Shown piece by piece: positions 24,861-34,314 of a stretch of 58,771 bases of DNA. Location of the stretch: NCBI GenBank assembly GCA_943326825.2, contig CALPUT020000001.1, forward strand, positions 1-58,771, in the 5' to 3' direction. The position numbers and the translations under genes are program-made. The notes under the pieces were generated by a model. That model had not been told where the DNA came from. It saw only the letters and a list, made by a program, of their open reading frames with translations, and did not search any database. Position 1 is the stretch's first letter; every line of letters starts with the position of its first letter. The stretch is from Chryseobacterium gleum (GTDB lineage: Bacteria; Bacteroidota; Bacteroidia; Flavobacteriales_D; Crocinitomicaceae).

Positions 24861-26231
24861 TTAAAAGAATTTATTACGTCTAATAATATGATCAATAGGT
24901 ATATGAATCGTACCAAACATTTCATGTGAACTTAACGAATCTATAGCAAAACCAATTTTAGTGCCTTTTTGTGACCAAATCCCATGATTTTTATTACTCA
25001 TTACTTGTTTTGGATAACTCTCTCCTGAAAAAAACAATAGTGAATTAGTTTTTTTTACGAATGATAGAGGGGGAGATGCTAAAAATTGAAAATGATTTTG
25101 ATGTTTAGTTAGAATTCCTTTTGCAAATAATTTGTTAATCAAATTTGTTGAATTTTGATTAACAGAAAGTAATAATGAAAAACCAGGTATTTTTTCTTCT
25201 TTAACACTCTTAACTTCTGTGACATTGAATTCTTCATCCATTACTGACTCAATATAAGTTTCATGAAGTATTGCTATTCCACCTTGTGTAAAACATAAAT
25301 CGCCTTCCCAAGCATCTAAAAACTCTTTCGTTGGAAAACTAATTTTCTTACCTAGATTAACTAAGAATTTGTGTATAGGATCATTATTAGCATTTCTCAA
25401 TTTCGAAATATCAATATGAATGTTTAATTGTTTGACAACAGAATTTGATGAAGACAACTCAATTCCGGGTTTCTTCAGTTTAATATTTAAAGGTTTTTTG
25501 TTCTTGAAATAAGATAATAGACTAAAACTAGAAGAATCACTATTATGAGCAAACAGAGCAGTTTCTAGCCCTTGATCTTTTAATTTTTTCCAATTTGAAT
25601 AAATAACTAATTTTTCATCTTTAAAATGTTTTTCTTTTAGGAATGCTTTCCAACATTTTTTAATACCACCTTTTTTTGCATTTAAGATGTGATTGTAGTT
25701 TTTTGAAAATTCTGTTCCCTTGTATAGAAAAAGCCAATTTTTATCATACGTCAAATACCCTTTTTCTTTCGTGTATTTATAAACTTTTTGTTCATTCCAA
25801 AGTGTGTCTTTAATATCTATGAATTTGCTAATTCGTTGTATTCCTGGAAGTACCTTGCTGCTATCGGTTACTTCTAACATTATTCCCCAATTTCCATTTT
25901 CATTTGCGAAAATATAAATAGGTTTTTGAAGATTCAAACCATAACTTTTCCCTTGACCTAGTAAGAATTCATAAGAGAATAAGTCTCTAAAAGGGACTTT
26001 GTGATAAAACAACATTTCATTTGTTTCTTTAGCAACATCAAGAATATAGCAACGTCCTAAAAAGTCAGCTTCAGGCAGCCTGTCTTCTATCGAAGGTTTT
26101 TCGTAGAAGCCATTAAAGTATGGTCTCAAAAAAAGAATACTTGCTAAAGTAGTCGCAAGAATAATTAAGAAAGTTGTTTTACGAAGAAAGATCTTAATTC
26201 TCCTTCGTAAGTTTTTACTTAGAAATGACAT
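24861..26231 (-). CDS. Membrane-anchored protein of unknown function
   Basis: A 456-residue protein with an Arg/Lys-rich N terminus and one membrane helix (about residues 18-34), the rest presumably periplasmic. It starts with LPEADFLGRCYILDVAK and has a middle section with LEVTDSSKVLPGIQRIS and WLFLYKGTEF. The plan, in which a substrate-like opening segment is followed by GLNLQKPIYIFANENGNWG, resembles the neighbouring 634-residue protein, so they may be distant paralogues. I do not recognise the family with confidence. It overlaps the upstream gene by 17 bases and leaves 3 bases to the GSCFA gene. Confidence 0.7.
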   Translation of the reverse strand: MSFLSKNLRRRIKIFLRKTTFLIILATTLASILFLRPYFNGFYEKPSIEDRLPEADFLGRCYILDVAKETNEMLFYHKVPFRDLFSYEFLLGQGKSYGLNLQKPIYIFANENGNWGIMLEVTDSSKVLPGIQRISKFIDIKDTLWNEQKVYKYTKEKGYLTYDKNWLFLYKGTEFSKNYNHILNAKKGGIKKCWKAFLKEKHFKDEKLVIYSNWKKLKDQGLETALFAHNSDSSSFSLLSYFKNKKPLNIKLKKPGIELSSSNSVVKQLNIHIDISKLRNANNDPIHKFLVNLGKKISFPTKEFLDAWEGDLCFTQGGIAILHETYIESVMDEEFNVTEVKSVKEEKIPGFSLLLSVNQNSTNLINKLFAKGILTKHQNHFQFLASPPLSFVKKTNSLLFFSGESYPKQVMSNKNHGIWSQKGTKIGFAIDSLSSHEMFGTIHIPIDHIIRRNKFF

Positions 26232-28119
26232 AAATGCTATTTATCAAATCAAGAATATATTTGCCAGAATTTTCATATTGTCCAGTAAATCCATAAGTGA
26301 TGTCAAAAGAAGTGTTTTTGATCGTTGTCTTAGAAGATGTCAATTCCATTACACCTGTTTTTCCTCTCATAGCATCTAATAGATCATTTTGTTCACTCGT
26401 AAACATTCCCCTTGGTAATTTATCTATAACTTTGCTCCAATCAATATAAGCGTATGCAAATCCACTTTTTTTATTCTTTTTAGCAATATCTCCAGATAAC
26501 GCTTCTTTACCATATCCATTAGAATGATTTTTTGCCATATCCTCATCATTTGTAAATATGAATAAACCATTTTTATTTATCATATAAAGAGGAACTGATT
26601 CAAGTATTACATTATCAAATTTCCAATAGTTTCCATAGTTTTTACATTGAGACGTAATTCTTGAAATATGATTTAATATTAATTCTGGAATATCTTTTCG
26701 ATCAGTTGATACACCTATGGCAAATAGTGGCATATCAACCTCTTGTTCAACTTCTTTTTCTTCATAATTTAAATTTTCATCATAAGTATATTCAATTTTT
26801 GTTGTTTTCACTTTTTTTATTCCATTAAAAGTTCCGAAAACACTTCCCTTGTATGTACCAAATAATGCATCTTTATCAACGAATTCATTTAATAATTCAA
26901 GAGTTAATAGTGTAGAAGAAACACGTGCATTCTTCTCTTTTTGTAATATTGGGATAATGATTTTATAAGCCTGCTCATATGCTTCTTTTAAATTGACATT
27001 GTAAGTGAAATGAGCAGAATTATTCTGAGGTATGTATTTGAATACATTTTTATCAAATTTGGCATTGTTCATTTTTTGATAAATTGAACCAAGAGCTTGA
27101 CCGTAATTAGCCGTTAATTTTAATTCGATATTATTTTCATTCAAATAAATGTCACCAAGCATTATATTTCCTGTATAAAGGGCATTGAATTCTTCGTACA
27201 TACTTGGGAACATTGATTGGAAATACCAAAATCCTTGAGCTTTCTTGAAATTTCTTGAATTGTCTAAGTAGAAAATACCTTCTGTTTGATGAGTTAATTG
27301 ATCAGCAAAACTAGAATCTTGATTTTTTAGGTTTATGTTTTTAGTGAAAAGTTCATCGCAAATTTCAAATAGGTATTGACGTTGGAATTCTAATTGAATG
27401 CTATCTCTTAATTCTGAATAATTTTTTTGTCCCGGATCTTCAACTACAACAGGATATTCAGGTTCATTGAATTCCAAACCTTCAGTGTCTTGTTTTATCT
27501 CTTCATTATTGTCTTCATCAAATTCTTTTTCATCAAGAACTTCCTCTTCTATACCAAAGCCTTCTTCATCTATTATCAAAGTATTTCCTCTAGCAATCCA
27601 AACAGAATCTGTGTATTTACTTATTTTTTCTTCTGTAGGATCTACACGAATCAAAACTCCGACATTTCCTTTAATTAATAAGTGGTTGAAATATGAATTG
27701 TAATATTCTACACCAGGTATTTGACTGTCGACTAAATCAAAATCATCAAAAGTTGAAAATAACTGTTTTTTACTTTTAATTCCAAATGTAAATCCAGATA
27801 CTTCAAAATCTTTTCCTCTTCCATAAAATACATTTAATTTAGAATCAAAATCAATACCTGAATCTTTTAACGTTTTACCTGAAGTAGAACCATCAAACAA
27901 TTCAGATTGAACCTCTTCCATAAATTCATAACGGACCAATTCGTCCATTGAAATTTTTTGAAGTATAGAAATATTATTTAAACTGAAAACTGTAACGGCT
28001 TCTTTAGGAATAAAATCCTCAGAACGTTGATTAAACGCATAAAATGAAGTGAGTACAAATACAATTGTAAAAAGTACTTGATTGAATGATTTAATATATA
28101 TTATTGAATGTTTTTCCAT
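26215..28119 (-). CDS. Large secreted protein, DUF4836-like
   Basis: A 634-residue exported protein. A signal peptide covers about residues 10-30 (ILFTIVFVLTSFYAFNQ-like). It opens with FIPKEAVTVFSLNNISILQK, followed by SGIDFDSKLNVFYGRG, which is the style of DUF4836/DUF3352-like Bacteroidota proteins in which a hydrophobic strand, a helix pair and a Gly-containing turn repeat. A very acidic insert lies at about 185-230 (runs of Glu/Asp). No catalytic motif is visible. Gap of 20 bases from the upstream lipoprotein gene. The family name is a tentative reading. Confidence 0.7.
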   Translation of the reverse strand: MEKHSIIYIKSFNQVLFTIVFVLTSFYAFNQRSEDFIPKEAVTVFSLNNISILQKISMDELVRYEFMEEVQSELFDGSTSGKTLKDSGIDFDSKLNVFYGRGKDFEVSGFTFGIKSKKQLFSTFDDFDLVDSQIPGVEYYNSYFNHLLIKGNVGVLIRVDPTEEKISKYTDSVWIARGNTLIIDEEGFGIEEEVLDEKEFDEDNNEEIKQDTEGLEFNEPEYPVVVEDPGQKNYSELRDSIQLEFQRQYLFEICDELFTKNINLKNQDSSFADQLTHQTEGIFYLDNSRNFKKAQGFWYFQSMFPSMYEEFNALYTGNIMLGDIYLNENNIELKLTANYGQALGSIYQKMNNAKFDKNVFKYIPQNNSAHFTYNVNLKEAYEQAYKIIIPILQKEKNARVSSTLLTLELLNEFVDKDALFGTYKGSVFGTFNGIKKVKTTKIEYTYDENLNYEEKEVEQEVDMPLFAIGVSTDRKDIPELILNHISRITSQCKNYGNYWKFDNVILESVPLYMINKNGLFIFTNDEDMAKNHSNGYGKEALSGDIAKKNKKSGFAYAYIDWSKVIDKLPRGMFTSEQNDLLDAMRGKTGVMELTSSKTTIKNTSFDITYGFTGQYENSGKYILDLINSIYVISK

Positions 28120-28139
28120 GAAAAGTGAATGCTTAAAAT

Positions 28140-28823
28140 CTAATCTTTTTTCAAAGGACTAAGATAGATTGTATTTTCTAATAAATTGATGTTTTGTAAT
28201 AAAGAATAGGTATTAGTTTGAAGCATTATCGCTAATTTACTTGGCGCTAATTTAGCATTTATATTTAGTGATTTTTCAATCGGACGATCAAAACGAGTTA
28301 CAGATGTATACTTTCCTTGTTTTAATCGTTCAATTTCATTTTCTGTTAAGTTTTTTGACTTATTAATCGTATAATCGGGGATGTTTCGGATCAGTTTCTG
28401 ACCATCCCAAATGATCCAGTTTTCAGATAATTCTTTGATATTGTAATCTAATTTTTCTTCTATGATTACTTGGTGAACAGCATCTTGTAAAGCTGAAACT
28501 GAAGTAAAATCACATTTAATCTTAAAAATATAATCGGTATAATTACTTTCAATCGTTAAATTTGATATGCCAGGTTTTAATTCAAATTTTGATTTAAAAT
28601 GATTTATTTTTTGCTTGATTTCTTCAATAGAAGGTACTTTTTTTCCGTCCAAACTGTCAAGAGCTAAAACAGAATTAATTTTAATTTTGCTTGCACTAAG
28701 GTTTATCGTATATTTAAAAGAACCAGTTCCATCAGAATTCATTGTCAAATCATCAATAATTTCAATGCAAGAACTCATTGAGAATATCGTAATAATCGAA
28801 AGGATGTAAATCATTAATTTCAT
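28140..28823 (-). CDS. Lipoprotein of unknown function
   Basis: A 227-residue lipoprotein: a hydrophobic signal of about 17 residues followed by the lipobox SMSSC (Cys about residue 19). The mature part has a beta-rich opening (DLTMNSDGTGSFKYTINLSA) like that of DUF4836-neighbour lipoproteins, followed by amphipathic helices. It is the first gene of the four-gene envelope operon. No function can be assigned from sequence. Confidence 0.75.
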   Translation of the reverse strand: MKLMIYILSIITIFSMSSCIEIIDDLTMNSDGTGSFKYTINLSASKIKINSVLALDSLDGKKVPSIEEIKQKINHFKSKFELKPGISNLTIESNYTDYIFKIKCDFTSVSALQDAVHQVIIEEKLDYNIKELSENWIIWDGQKLIRNIPDYTINKSKNLTENEIERLKQGKYTSVTRFDRPIEKSLNINAKLAPSKLAIMLQTNTYSLLQNINLLENTIYLSPLKKD

Positions 28824-28912
28824 AAGTACAAATTTAGCTAAAAGGAAGTTTCAAAAACAATACCAAGAAAATTTAGTTTTTCTTAACATATCAACATTCA
28901 GTATGAATTTCT

Positions 28913-28920
28913 TATTTTTG
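28913..28920 (+). promoter_or_regulatory. -7 box four bases before the first glycosyltransferase start
   Basis: TATTTTTG matches TAnnTTTG; the ATG at 28925 follows after only four bases, suggesting a nearly leaderless transcript. The -33 element is not clear. Confidence 0.42.
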
Positions 28921-28924
28921 AAAT

Positions 28925-30052
28925 ATGTTATCTAAAAATAGAGCAATTGTATCTGTAACAAACGATTTATATACGGATCAGCGTGTACATAAAATTTGTT
29001 TGTTTTTAGAAGAACAAGGATACCAAGTACTTTTGTTAGGAAGAAAAAGAAAATCAAGTTTACCATTAGAGTCAAGATTATACAAAACAAAGCGAATGAA
29101 CTTGTTTTTTGATAAAGGAGCGATGTTTTATGCAGAGTACAATTTGCGTTTGTTTTTGTTTTTATTTTTTAAAAAGGGAAATCTATTTGTTTCAAATGAT
29201 TTAGATACACTTTTAGCTAATTACTGCGCTTCTATTTTAAAGTTAAAAACTAGACTAGTTTACGATTCACATGAATATTTTACAGAAGTTCCTGAATTAG
29301 TCAATCGACCGAAAATCCAACGAGTATGGGAAAAGATTGAAGAACGAATATTTCCCAAATTAGAAACAATTTATACTGTTAATTCATCAATTTCAGAATT
29401 ATATAAACATAAATACAATAAAGATTTATTCGTCGTTAGAAATATTTCAATGCTTTGGAAACCTGAAACTTTAAAATCTAAAGAAGAATTAAATATACCT
29501 TTAGATAAAAAGATTATTATCCTTCAAGGTGCTGGAATTAACATTGATAGAGGAGCAGAAGAAGCTGTTGAAGCAATGAAACTAATTGAAAATGCAATCT
29601 TATTATTTGTTGGAGATGGAGATGTTATTCCCTATTTAAAGAAATATGTTGAAGAAAATAATTTGACTAACAAAGTGATTTTTATCGGAAGAAAACCATA
29701 TCTGGAGATGATGAATTACACTTTTCATGCAGATTTAGGTTTAACCCTGGATAAAGCGACTAATATTAATTATAAGAATTCACTTCCTAATAAAGTATTT
29801 GATTACATACATACTGAAACACCAATTGTTGCAACACCAATTTATGAGGTGAAAAGGATAATTGAAAAATACAATGTGGGAAAAATTTTAGAAGATTTTA
29901 ATTCGAAAAATTTAGCGAGTTTAATTAATTCCATCCTTTCAAATGAGCTTTTACTTAAAGAACTAAAAGCAAACTGCAAAATTGCTCGTGATTTTGAAAA
30001 TTGGGAAAAAGAAAAAGAAGTATTAAAACAAATTTACCCAAAAGTTGGATAG
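28925..30052 (+). CDS. Family 4-type glycosyltransferase (first of pair)
   Basis: A 375-residue cytoplasmic protein with the two-domain GT-B plan. The N-terminal half includes DLYTDQRVHKI (about 14-24), FVSNDLDTLLANY and YDSHEYFTEVPEL (about 111-123). The C-terminal half starts IIILQGAGINIDRGAEEAVE (about 196-215) and contains FVGDGDVIPYLKK, KVIFIGRKPYLEM and PNKVFDYIHTETPIVAT (about 290-306), where a family-4 Glu would lie in the EKY/E-rich stretch. Sugar donor and acceptor are unknown. The following gene starts within its last codons, so the two form an operon. Confidence 0.86.
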   Translation: MLSKNRAIVSVTNDLYTDQRVHKICLFLEEQGYQVLLLGRKRKSSLPLESRLYKTKRMNLFFDKGAMFYAEYNLRLFLFLFFKKGNLFVSNDLDTLLANYCASILKLKTRLVYDSHEYFTEVPELVNRPKIQRVWEKIEERIFPKLETIYTVNSSISELYKHKYNKDLFVVRNISMLWKPETLKSKEELNIPLDKKIIILQGAGINIDRGAEEAVEAMKLIENAILLFVGDGDVIPYLKKYVEENNLTNKVIFIGRKPYLEMMNYTFHADLGLTLDKATNINYKNSLPNKVFDYIHTETPIVATPIYEVKRIIEKYNVGKILEDFNSKNLASLINSILSNELLLKELKANCKIARDFENWEKEKEVLKQIYPKVG

Positions 30053-31166
30053 AGTAAAGTTACATATCGTTTCGTTTGATGTCCCTTATCCAGCTAATTA
30101 TGGTGGTGTGATTGATGTTTTTTATCGAATTAAGTCTTTATCTGAGTTAGGTGTTGAGATATATTTACACTGTTTTGAATATGGAAGAGGTGAAGCTATT
30201 GAGTTAGAAAAATATTGTAAAAAAGTTTATTATTACTCACGTAAAAAATCAATTTTCGATTTATTTAGTAAGATTCCGTTTATCGTAAAATCAAGAATAA
30301 ATGAAGATTTAGCCATTCGTTTAAACGAAAATGATTTTCCAATTTTGTTTGAAGGGTTGCATACTACAAGCTATTTAAGTAAGCTAATTAATAAAGATAG
30401 ATTGACATTTGTCAGAACACATAATATTGAACATGAGTATTATGATGCACTTTCGAAAAAATCAAATGGTTTTAAAAAACTGTTTTTTAGTTTAGAAGCA
30501 AAGAAATTAAAAAGATTTGAAATGCAATTAAAATTAGCGAAGCAGCTTTTATGTATTACAAAATCAGATTTAGATTATTTTCAAAATATTAATAAACATT
30601 CTTTTTTATTGCAACCTTCATTTGAACAAAAACAAATTCAACAATTTGAATTAGCTAATTATGCTTTGTTTCATGGTAACTTAAGCGTAGAAGAAAATGA
30701 AGAGGCAGCTTGTTGGATCATTGAAAATGTGTGGAGTAATCATTTGAATTTACCTTTAATAATAGCAGGAAAAAATCCATCTAAAAAACTGAAAGAGATT
30801 TCAATGAAATATGAAATTCAATTAATTGATTCACCGGAAGAAGTTGAAATGAATTCATTAATCGAAAATGCATCAGTTCATGTTTTATATTCTTCTCAAT
30901 CCACAGGTATAAAATTAAAATTGATTGCTGCTTTACAAACAAATGGTATTGTTCTTTCAAATTATAATCTGGTAAATGGTTCTAATCTTGAAGAGTATTG
31001 TGTAATCGCAAATGATTCGAATACATATCAGCAAGTTCTTTTGAATTTGGAAAATTATATATTAACTGAAAAAGATAAAATTAAACGTAGACAGTTGTTT
31101 GAAACCAAATTAAATGTTAATTTAAATAATCAATTAATTGTAGAATTAAGTAAAAAGTATCAATGA
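30045..31166 (+). CDS. Glycosyltransferase (second of pair)
   Basis: A 373-residue GT-B-type protein. It begins MDRVKLHIVSFDVPYPANYG, and the Gly-Gly after this (NYGGVIDVFYRI) is the usual acceptor-side loop. RTHNIEHEYYDAL (about 125-137), FHGNLSVEENEEAACWIIEN (about 208-227) and LPLIIAGKNPSKKL follow. The proposed TTG start overlaps the previous gene by eight bases; the next ATG is much further on. It is followed by a coupled MgtC gene (ATGA, 31163-31166). Surface polysaccharide or lipid glycosylation is the likely context. Confidence 0.84.
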   Translation: MDRVKLHIVSFDVPYPANYGGVIDVFYRIKSLSELGVEIYLHCFEYGRGEAIELEKYCKKVYYYSRKKSIFDLFSKIPFIVKSRINEDLAIRLNENDFPILFEGLHTTSYLSKLINKDRLTFVRTHNIEHEYYDALSKKSNGFKKLFFSLEAKKLKRFEMQLKLAKQLLCITKSDLDYFQNINKHSFLLQPSFEQKQIQQFELANYALFHGNLSVEENEEAACWIIENVWSNHLNLPLIIAGKNPSKKLKEISMKYEIQLIDSPEEVEMNSLIENASVHVLYSSQSTGIKLKLIAALQTNGIVLSNYNLVNGSNLEEYCVIANDSNTYQQVLLNLENYILTEKDKIKRRQLFETKLNVNLNNQLIVELSKKYQ

Positions 31167-31798
31167 AAGATCCAATATTAATAGAAGAAATAATCAAACT
31201 TGCTCTAGCATTATTGTTTGGAGCTATTATCGGAGCAGAGAGAGAGTATAAAAGTAAAGCTGCCGGTTTTAGGACTGTTATTTTAATTACTGTTGGATCA
31301 ACTCTTTTTACTATTGTTTCAAATGTATTAGGTGCAGAAGGACGAGTTGCATCCAATATTGTAACAGGTATTGGGTTTTTAGGTGCCGGAGCTATATTTC
31401 GTGAGGGAGTGAATGTTAAAGGGTTGACAACGGCAACAACTATTTGGATTTCAGCAGCAATCGGAATGGCCATTGGAATAGGTAAATATGATTTTGCTTT
31501 TGCAGCTTTACTTATAGTTATGTTGGTATTATTAAGTTTTACTTGGATACAAAAAAAGATTGAAAGAACAAATAAAGTTGAGACATATCATATCACGATA
31601 GATGATAATAAAACGACTAACAAAGATGCTTTAAAAGATATTTTCATCTCTTGTGGGTTGGTTTCAAAATGTACAAAACAGATGAAGAGTCATAATACTC
31701 AAACATTTATTTATTCTGTACAAGGACCAGCTAAAAATCATTCTAACTTAATAAAAATATTATTTGATACTGAATTTATTGCTTCATTTGAGTCATAA
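31163..31798 (+). CDS. MgtC/SapB-family membrane protein
   Basis: A 211-residue integral membrane protein. The N-terminal 125 residues have the MgtC signature: LALLFGAIIGAEREYKSKAA (about 12-31), GFRTVILITVGSTLFTIVS (about 32-50), GIGFLGAGAIFREG (about 70-83) and TTATTIWISAAIGMAIG (about 90-106). A cytoplasmic ACT-like tail of about 80 residues follows. MgtC proteins influence Mg homeostasis, ATP synthase or envelope glycan production; its translational coupling to two glycosyltransferases favours an envelope role, which is inference. Confidence 0.9.
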   Translation: MKDPILIEEIIKLALALLFGAIIGAEREYKSKAAGFRTVILITVGSTLFTIVSNVLGAEGRVASNIVTGIGFLGAGAIFREGVNVKGLTTATTIWISAAIGMAIGIGKYDFAFAALLIVMLVLLSFTWIQKKIERTNKVETYHITIDDNKTTNKDALKDIFISCGLVSKCTKQMKSHNTQTFIYSVQGPAKNHSNLIKILFDTEFIASFES

Positions 31799-31872
31799 AG
31801 CAGTTATTACAATTCATAGTTCATATTCAACAATTCAACAACTTTATCCAAATTAAATACATACAATGTTTC

Positions 31873-31880
31873 TAGATTTG
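31873..31880 (+). promoter_or_regulatory. -7 promoter box of the TonB-dependent receptor
   Basis: TAGATTTG matches TAnnTTTG. It lies inside an upstream in-frame extension of the receptor ORF that begins at 31866, which argues that the real start is the ATG at 31905, 24 bases downstream. Confidence 0.55.
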
Positions 31881-31904
31881 TTTTGTATTAAATTTTATTT
31901 CAAA

Positions 31905-34280
31905 ATGCGTTTAACAACTTTACTTTTAGCAATAACAAGTTTGATAAGTTCAACTTTATTGTTTTCACAAGAATCTACTCAATCAATTAAAGGGACAGTG
32001 CTTGATAAGCAATCATTAACATCATTACCAAATACAATCATTCGAGTAATTGGTTCTGATACTCTTTTGAATGCACAAACTGATATAGATGGAAAATATA
32101 TCATTACTGGAGTAAAGCCTGGCAGATATGATGTTCAGGCAAATTTTGCAGGATACAAATCGATTACCTTGCCAAATATTATTGTAACAGTGGGTAAGGA
32201 GGTAATTGTTGATATTTCTTTAGAAGAAAATATTAATTCAATTTCAGAAGTTGTAATTTCTGGAAATAAAAAGAATGAAACAATAAATGAATTGACAACC
32301 GTTAGTGCGAGATCTTTTAGTACTGAGGAAGTGAATCGATTTGCAGGTGGTCGATCGGATCCATCAAGAATGGCTGCTAATTTTGCGGGTGTTAGTTCTC
32401 CTGATGATTCAAGAAATGATTTAGTTATTAGAGGGAATTCACCTGTTGGAGTGTTGTGGAGAATAGAAGGATTAAACATTCCAAATCCAAATCACTTTTC
32501 TACTATCGGTACAACTGGGGGGCCGGTAAGTGCATTAAATACAAATGTTTTAAAGAATTCAGATTTTTTCACTTCAGCTTTTCCTTCGGAATATGGAAAT
32601 GCAACTGCAGGCGTTTTTGATTTAGGTTTTAGAAAAGGAAATGCAGATAAGAGGGAACACACATTTCAGTTAGGAGCATTAACAGGCTTGGAAGGCGTTA
32701 CGGAAGGACCGTTGAGAAAATCTAAAGGTTCATCTTATTTAATTGCTTATCGCTATTCATTCACAGAATTTGCTCAAAAAGCAGGGATCCCAATTGGAAC
32801 AACAGCAACACCTTTTTACCAAGATATCTCTTTTAAAATCAACGGGGGAAATACCAAACTAGGTAAATTTGTGTTATTTGGCATTGCAGGAAAAAGTAAA
32901 ATTAATTTTTTACATGATAAAATTGATAGTACAGATTTATTTGCAAACCCAGTTAGAGATAGTTATTTTACTAGTAATATGGCACTTGTAGGTGTTAATC
33001 ATTTCATTCGTGTAAATCCAAAGTCATATTTTAAAACAATTATTGGAGCAACTTTCTCATCTTCAGTTTACAACGAGGATTCTATCAATAAGCAAACCAA
33101 TGAAATAAAGAGAATTTTAGAAAATAAAACGACGCAAATTAGATATACATTGAATAGTTCGTTTAATACCAAAATAAATTCAAAATTATTCCTGAAAGTT
33201 GGTGTGTTGACTGAAGTAATGAATTTGAATCTTTATTACAGAAGTAAATATTATACACCTGATTGGAAACAAATATGGGATTTTAATGATTACACTTCTT
33301 TGCTACAAGGATATGCGCATCTGAAGTATTCAATTTCTACACGATTTACTTTAAATGCAGGTTTACACACTCAATATTTAGTTTTAAATAAATCTTCAGC
33401 AATAGAACCTAGGGTTGGTTTGAAATTTCAGGTTAATGAAAAAAGTAACTTAAGCTTTGGTTATGGATTACATAGCCAAATGCAACCAACAGATTCTTAT
33501 TTCTTCAGAACACTTTTAGCGGATGGAACATATGTTCAATCAAATAAAAACATGGGTTTTACTAAAAGTCATCAATTGGTACTTGGATATGAATTATTTC
33601 CAGTAAAAAATTGGAGAATAAAAGCGGAAACGTATTACCAATTTATTTTTAATGTTCCTGTTACAGAAACAGCAAGTGCATATTCGATGTTGAATGCAGG
33701 AGCTAGTTTTTTTCCAAATGAAACATCTTATCTTAAAAATACAGGTACAGGAAGAAACTATGGAGTTGAGTTAACGGTTGAAAAATTCTATAGCAAAGGT
33801 TTTTACACGTTGATAACAGGTTCTTTATATGAATCTAAATATACTGGAAGTGATGGTGTAGAAAGAAATACAGGCTTTAATGGGAGATTTGTATATAATG
33901 TATTAGCCGGAAAAGAATTTAAAGTTGGAAAAGAAAAACGTAATTCTTTTACAACGGATATTAAGTTTACACAAGCAGGAGGAAGATATTATACTCCGGT
34001 TGATTTAGAGGCTTCACAATTGATTAATTTTCAAGTTCTGAAAGATGATCAATTTGCCTTTTCGATGCGAAATCCTAATTTCTTTCGTTTAGATTTTAAG
34101 GTTGGATTTACAATGAATAGTAAAAAACGAAAAGTTTCTCAATCGATATATTTGGATATACAAAATGTTACAAATCATAAAAATGTTTTTGCTCAAAGAT
34201 ACAATCCTTTGACTGGTAAAATAAATACAGCATATCAAATTGGTTTATTCCCTAACTTTGTTTATAAAGTTCAATTTTAA
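31905..34280 (+). CDS. TonB-dependent outer-membrane receptor
   Basis: A 791-residue protein from the chosen start; a further 13 codons upstream are rejected because they contain the -7 box and precede the signal peptide. Signal peptide about 1-22 (cleavage near FSQ). Then a carboxypeptidase-D-regulatory-like domain (about 28-110: IKGTVLDKQSLTSLPNTIIR, DIDGKYIITGVKPGRYDVQA), a plug (about 120-230, with DLVIRGNSPVGVLWRIEGL) and a 22-strand barrel ending in a Phe (YKVQF). The imported substrate is unknown. The LytS/LytTR gene pair starts 34 bases downstream and may control or sense this transport. Confidence 0.9.
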   Translation: MRLTTLLLAITSLISSTLLFSQESTQSIKGTVLDKQSLTSLPNTIIRVIGSDTLLNAQTDIDGKYIITGVKPGRYDVQANFAGYKSITLPNIIVTVGKEVIVDISLEENINSISEVVISGNKKNETINELTTVSARSFSTEEVNRFAGGRSDPSRMAANFAGVSSPDDSRNDLVIRGNSPVGVLWRIEGLNIPNPNHFSTIGTTGGPVSALNTNVLKNSDFFTSAFPSEYGNATAGVFDLGFRKGNADKREHTFQLGALTGLEGVTEGPLRKSKGSSYLIAYRYSFTEFAQKAGIPIGTTATPFYQDISFKINGGNTKLGKFVLFGIAGKSKINFLHDKIDSTDLFANPVRDSYFTSNMALVGVNHFIRVNPKSYFKTIIGATFSSSVYNEDSINKQTNEIKRILENKTTQIRYTLNSSFNTKINSKLFLKVGVLTEVMNLNLYYRSKYYTPDWKQIWDFNDYTSLLQGYAHLKYSISTRFTLNAGLHTQYLVLNKSSAIEPRVGLKFQVNEKSNLSFGYGLHSQMQPTDSYFFRTLLADGTYVQSNKNMGFTKSHQLVLGYELFPVKNWRIKAETYYQFIFNVPVTETASAYSMLNAGASFFPNETSYLKNTGTGRNYGVELTVEKFYSKGFYTLITGSLYESKYTGSDGVERNTGFNGRFVYNVLAGKEFKVGKEKRNSFTTDIKFTQAGGRYYTPVDLEASQLINFQVLKDDQFAFSMRNPNFFRLDFKVGFTMNSKKRKVSQSIYLDIQNVTNHKNVFAQRYNPLTGKINTAYQIGLFPNFVYKVQF

Positions 34281-34314
34281 ATTACTAAAAATTGTTTTCA
34301 AATAAGAATCGCAT

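Noticed and set aside
27427..27703. Ser/Phe-rich ORFs opposite the acidic insert of the 634-residue gene
   Set aside because: They are antisense products of the Glu/Asp repeat region and are not gene-like.
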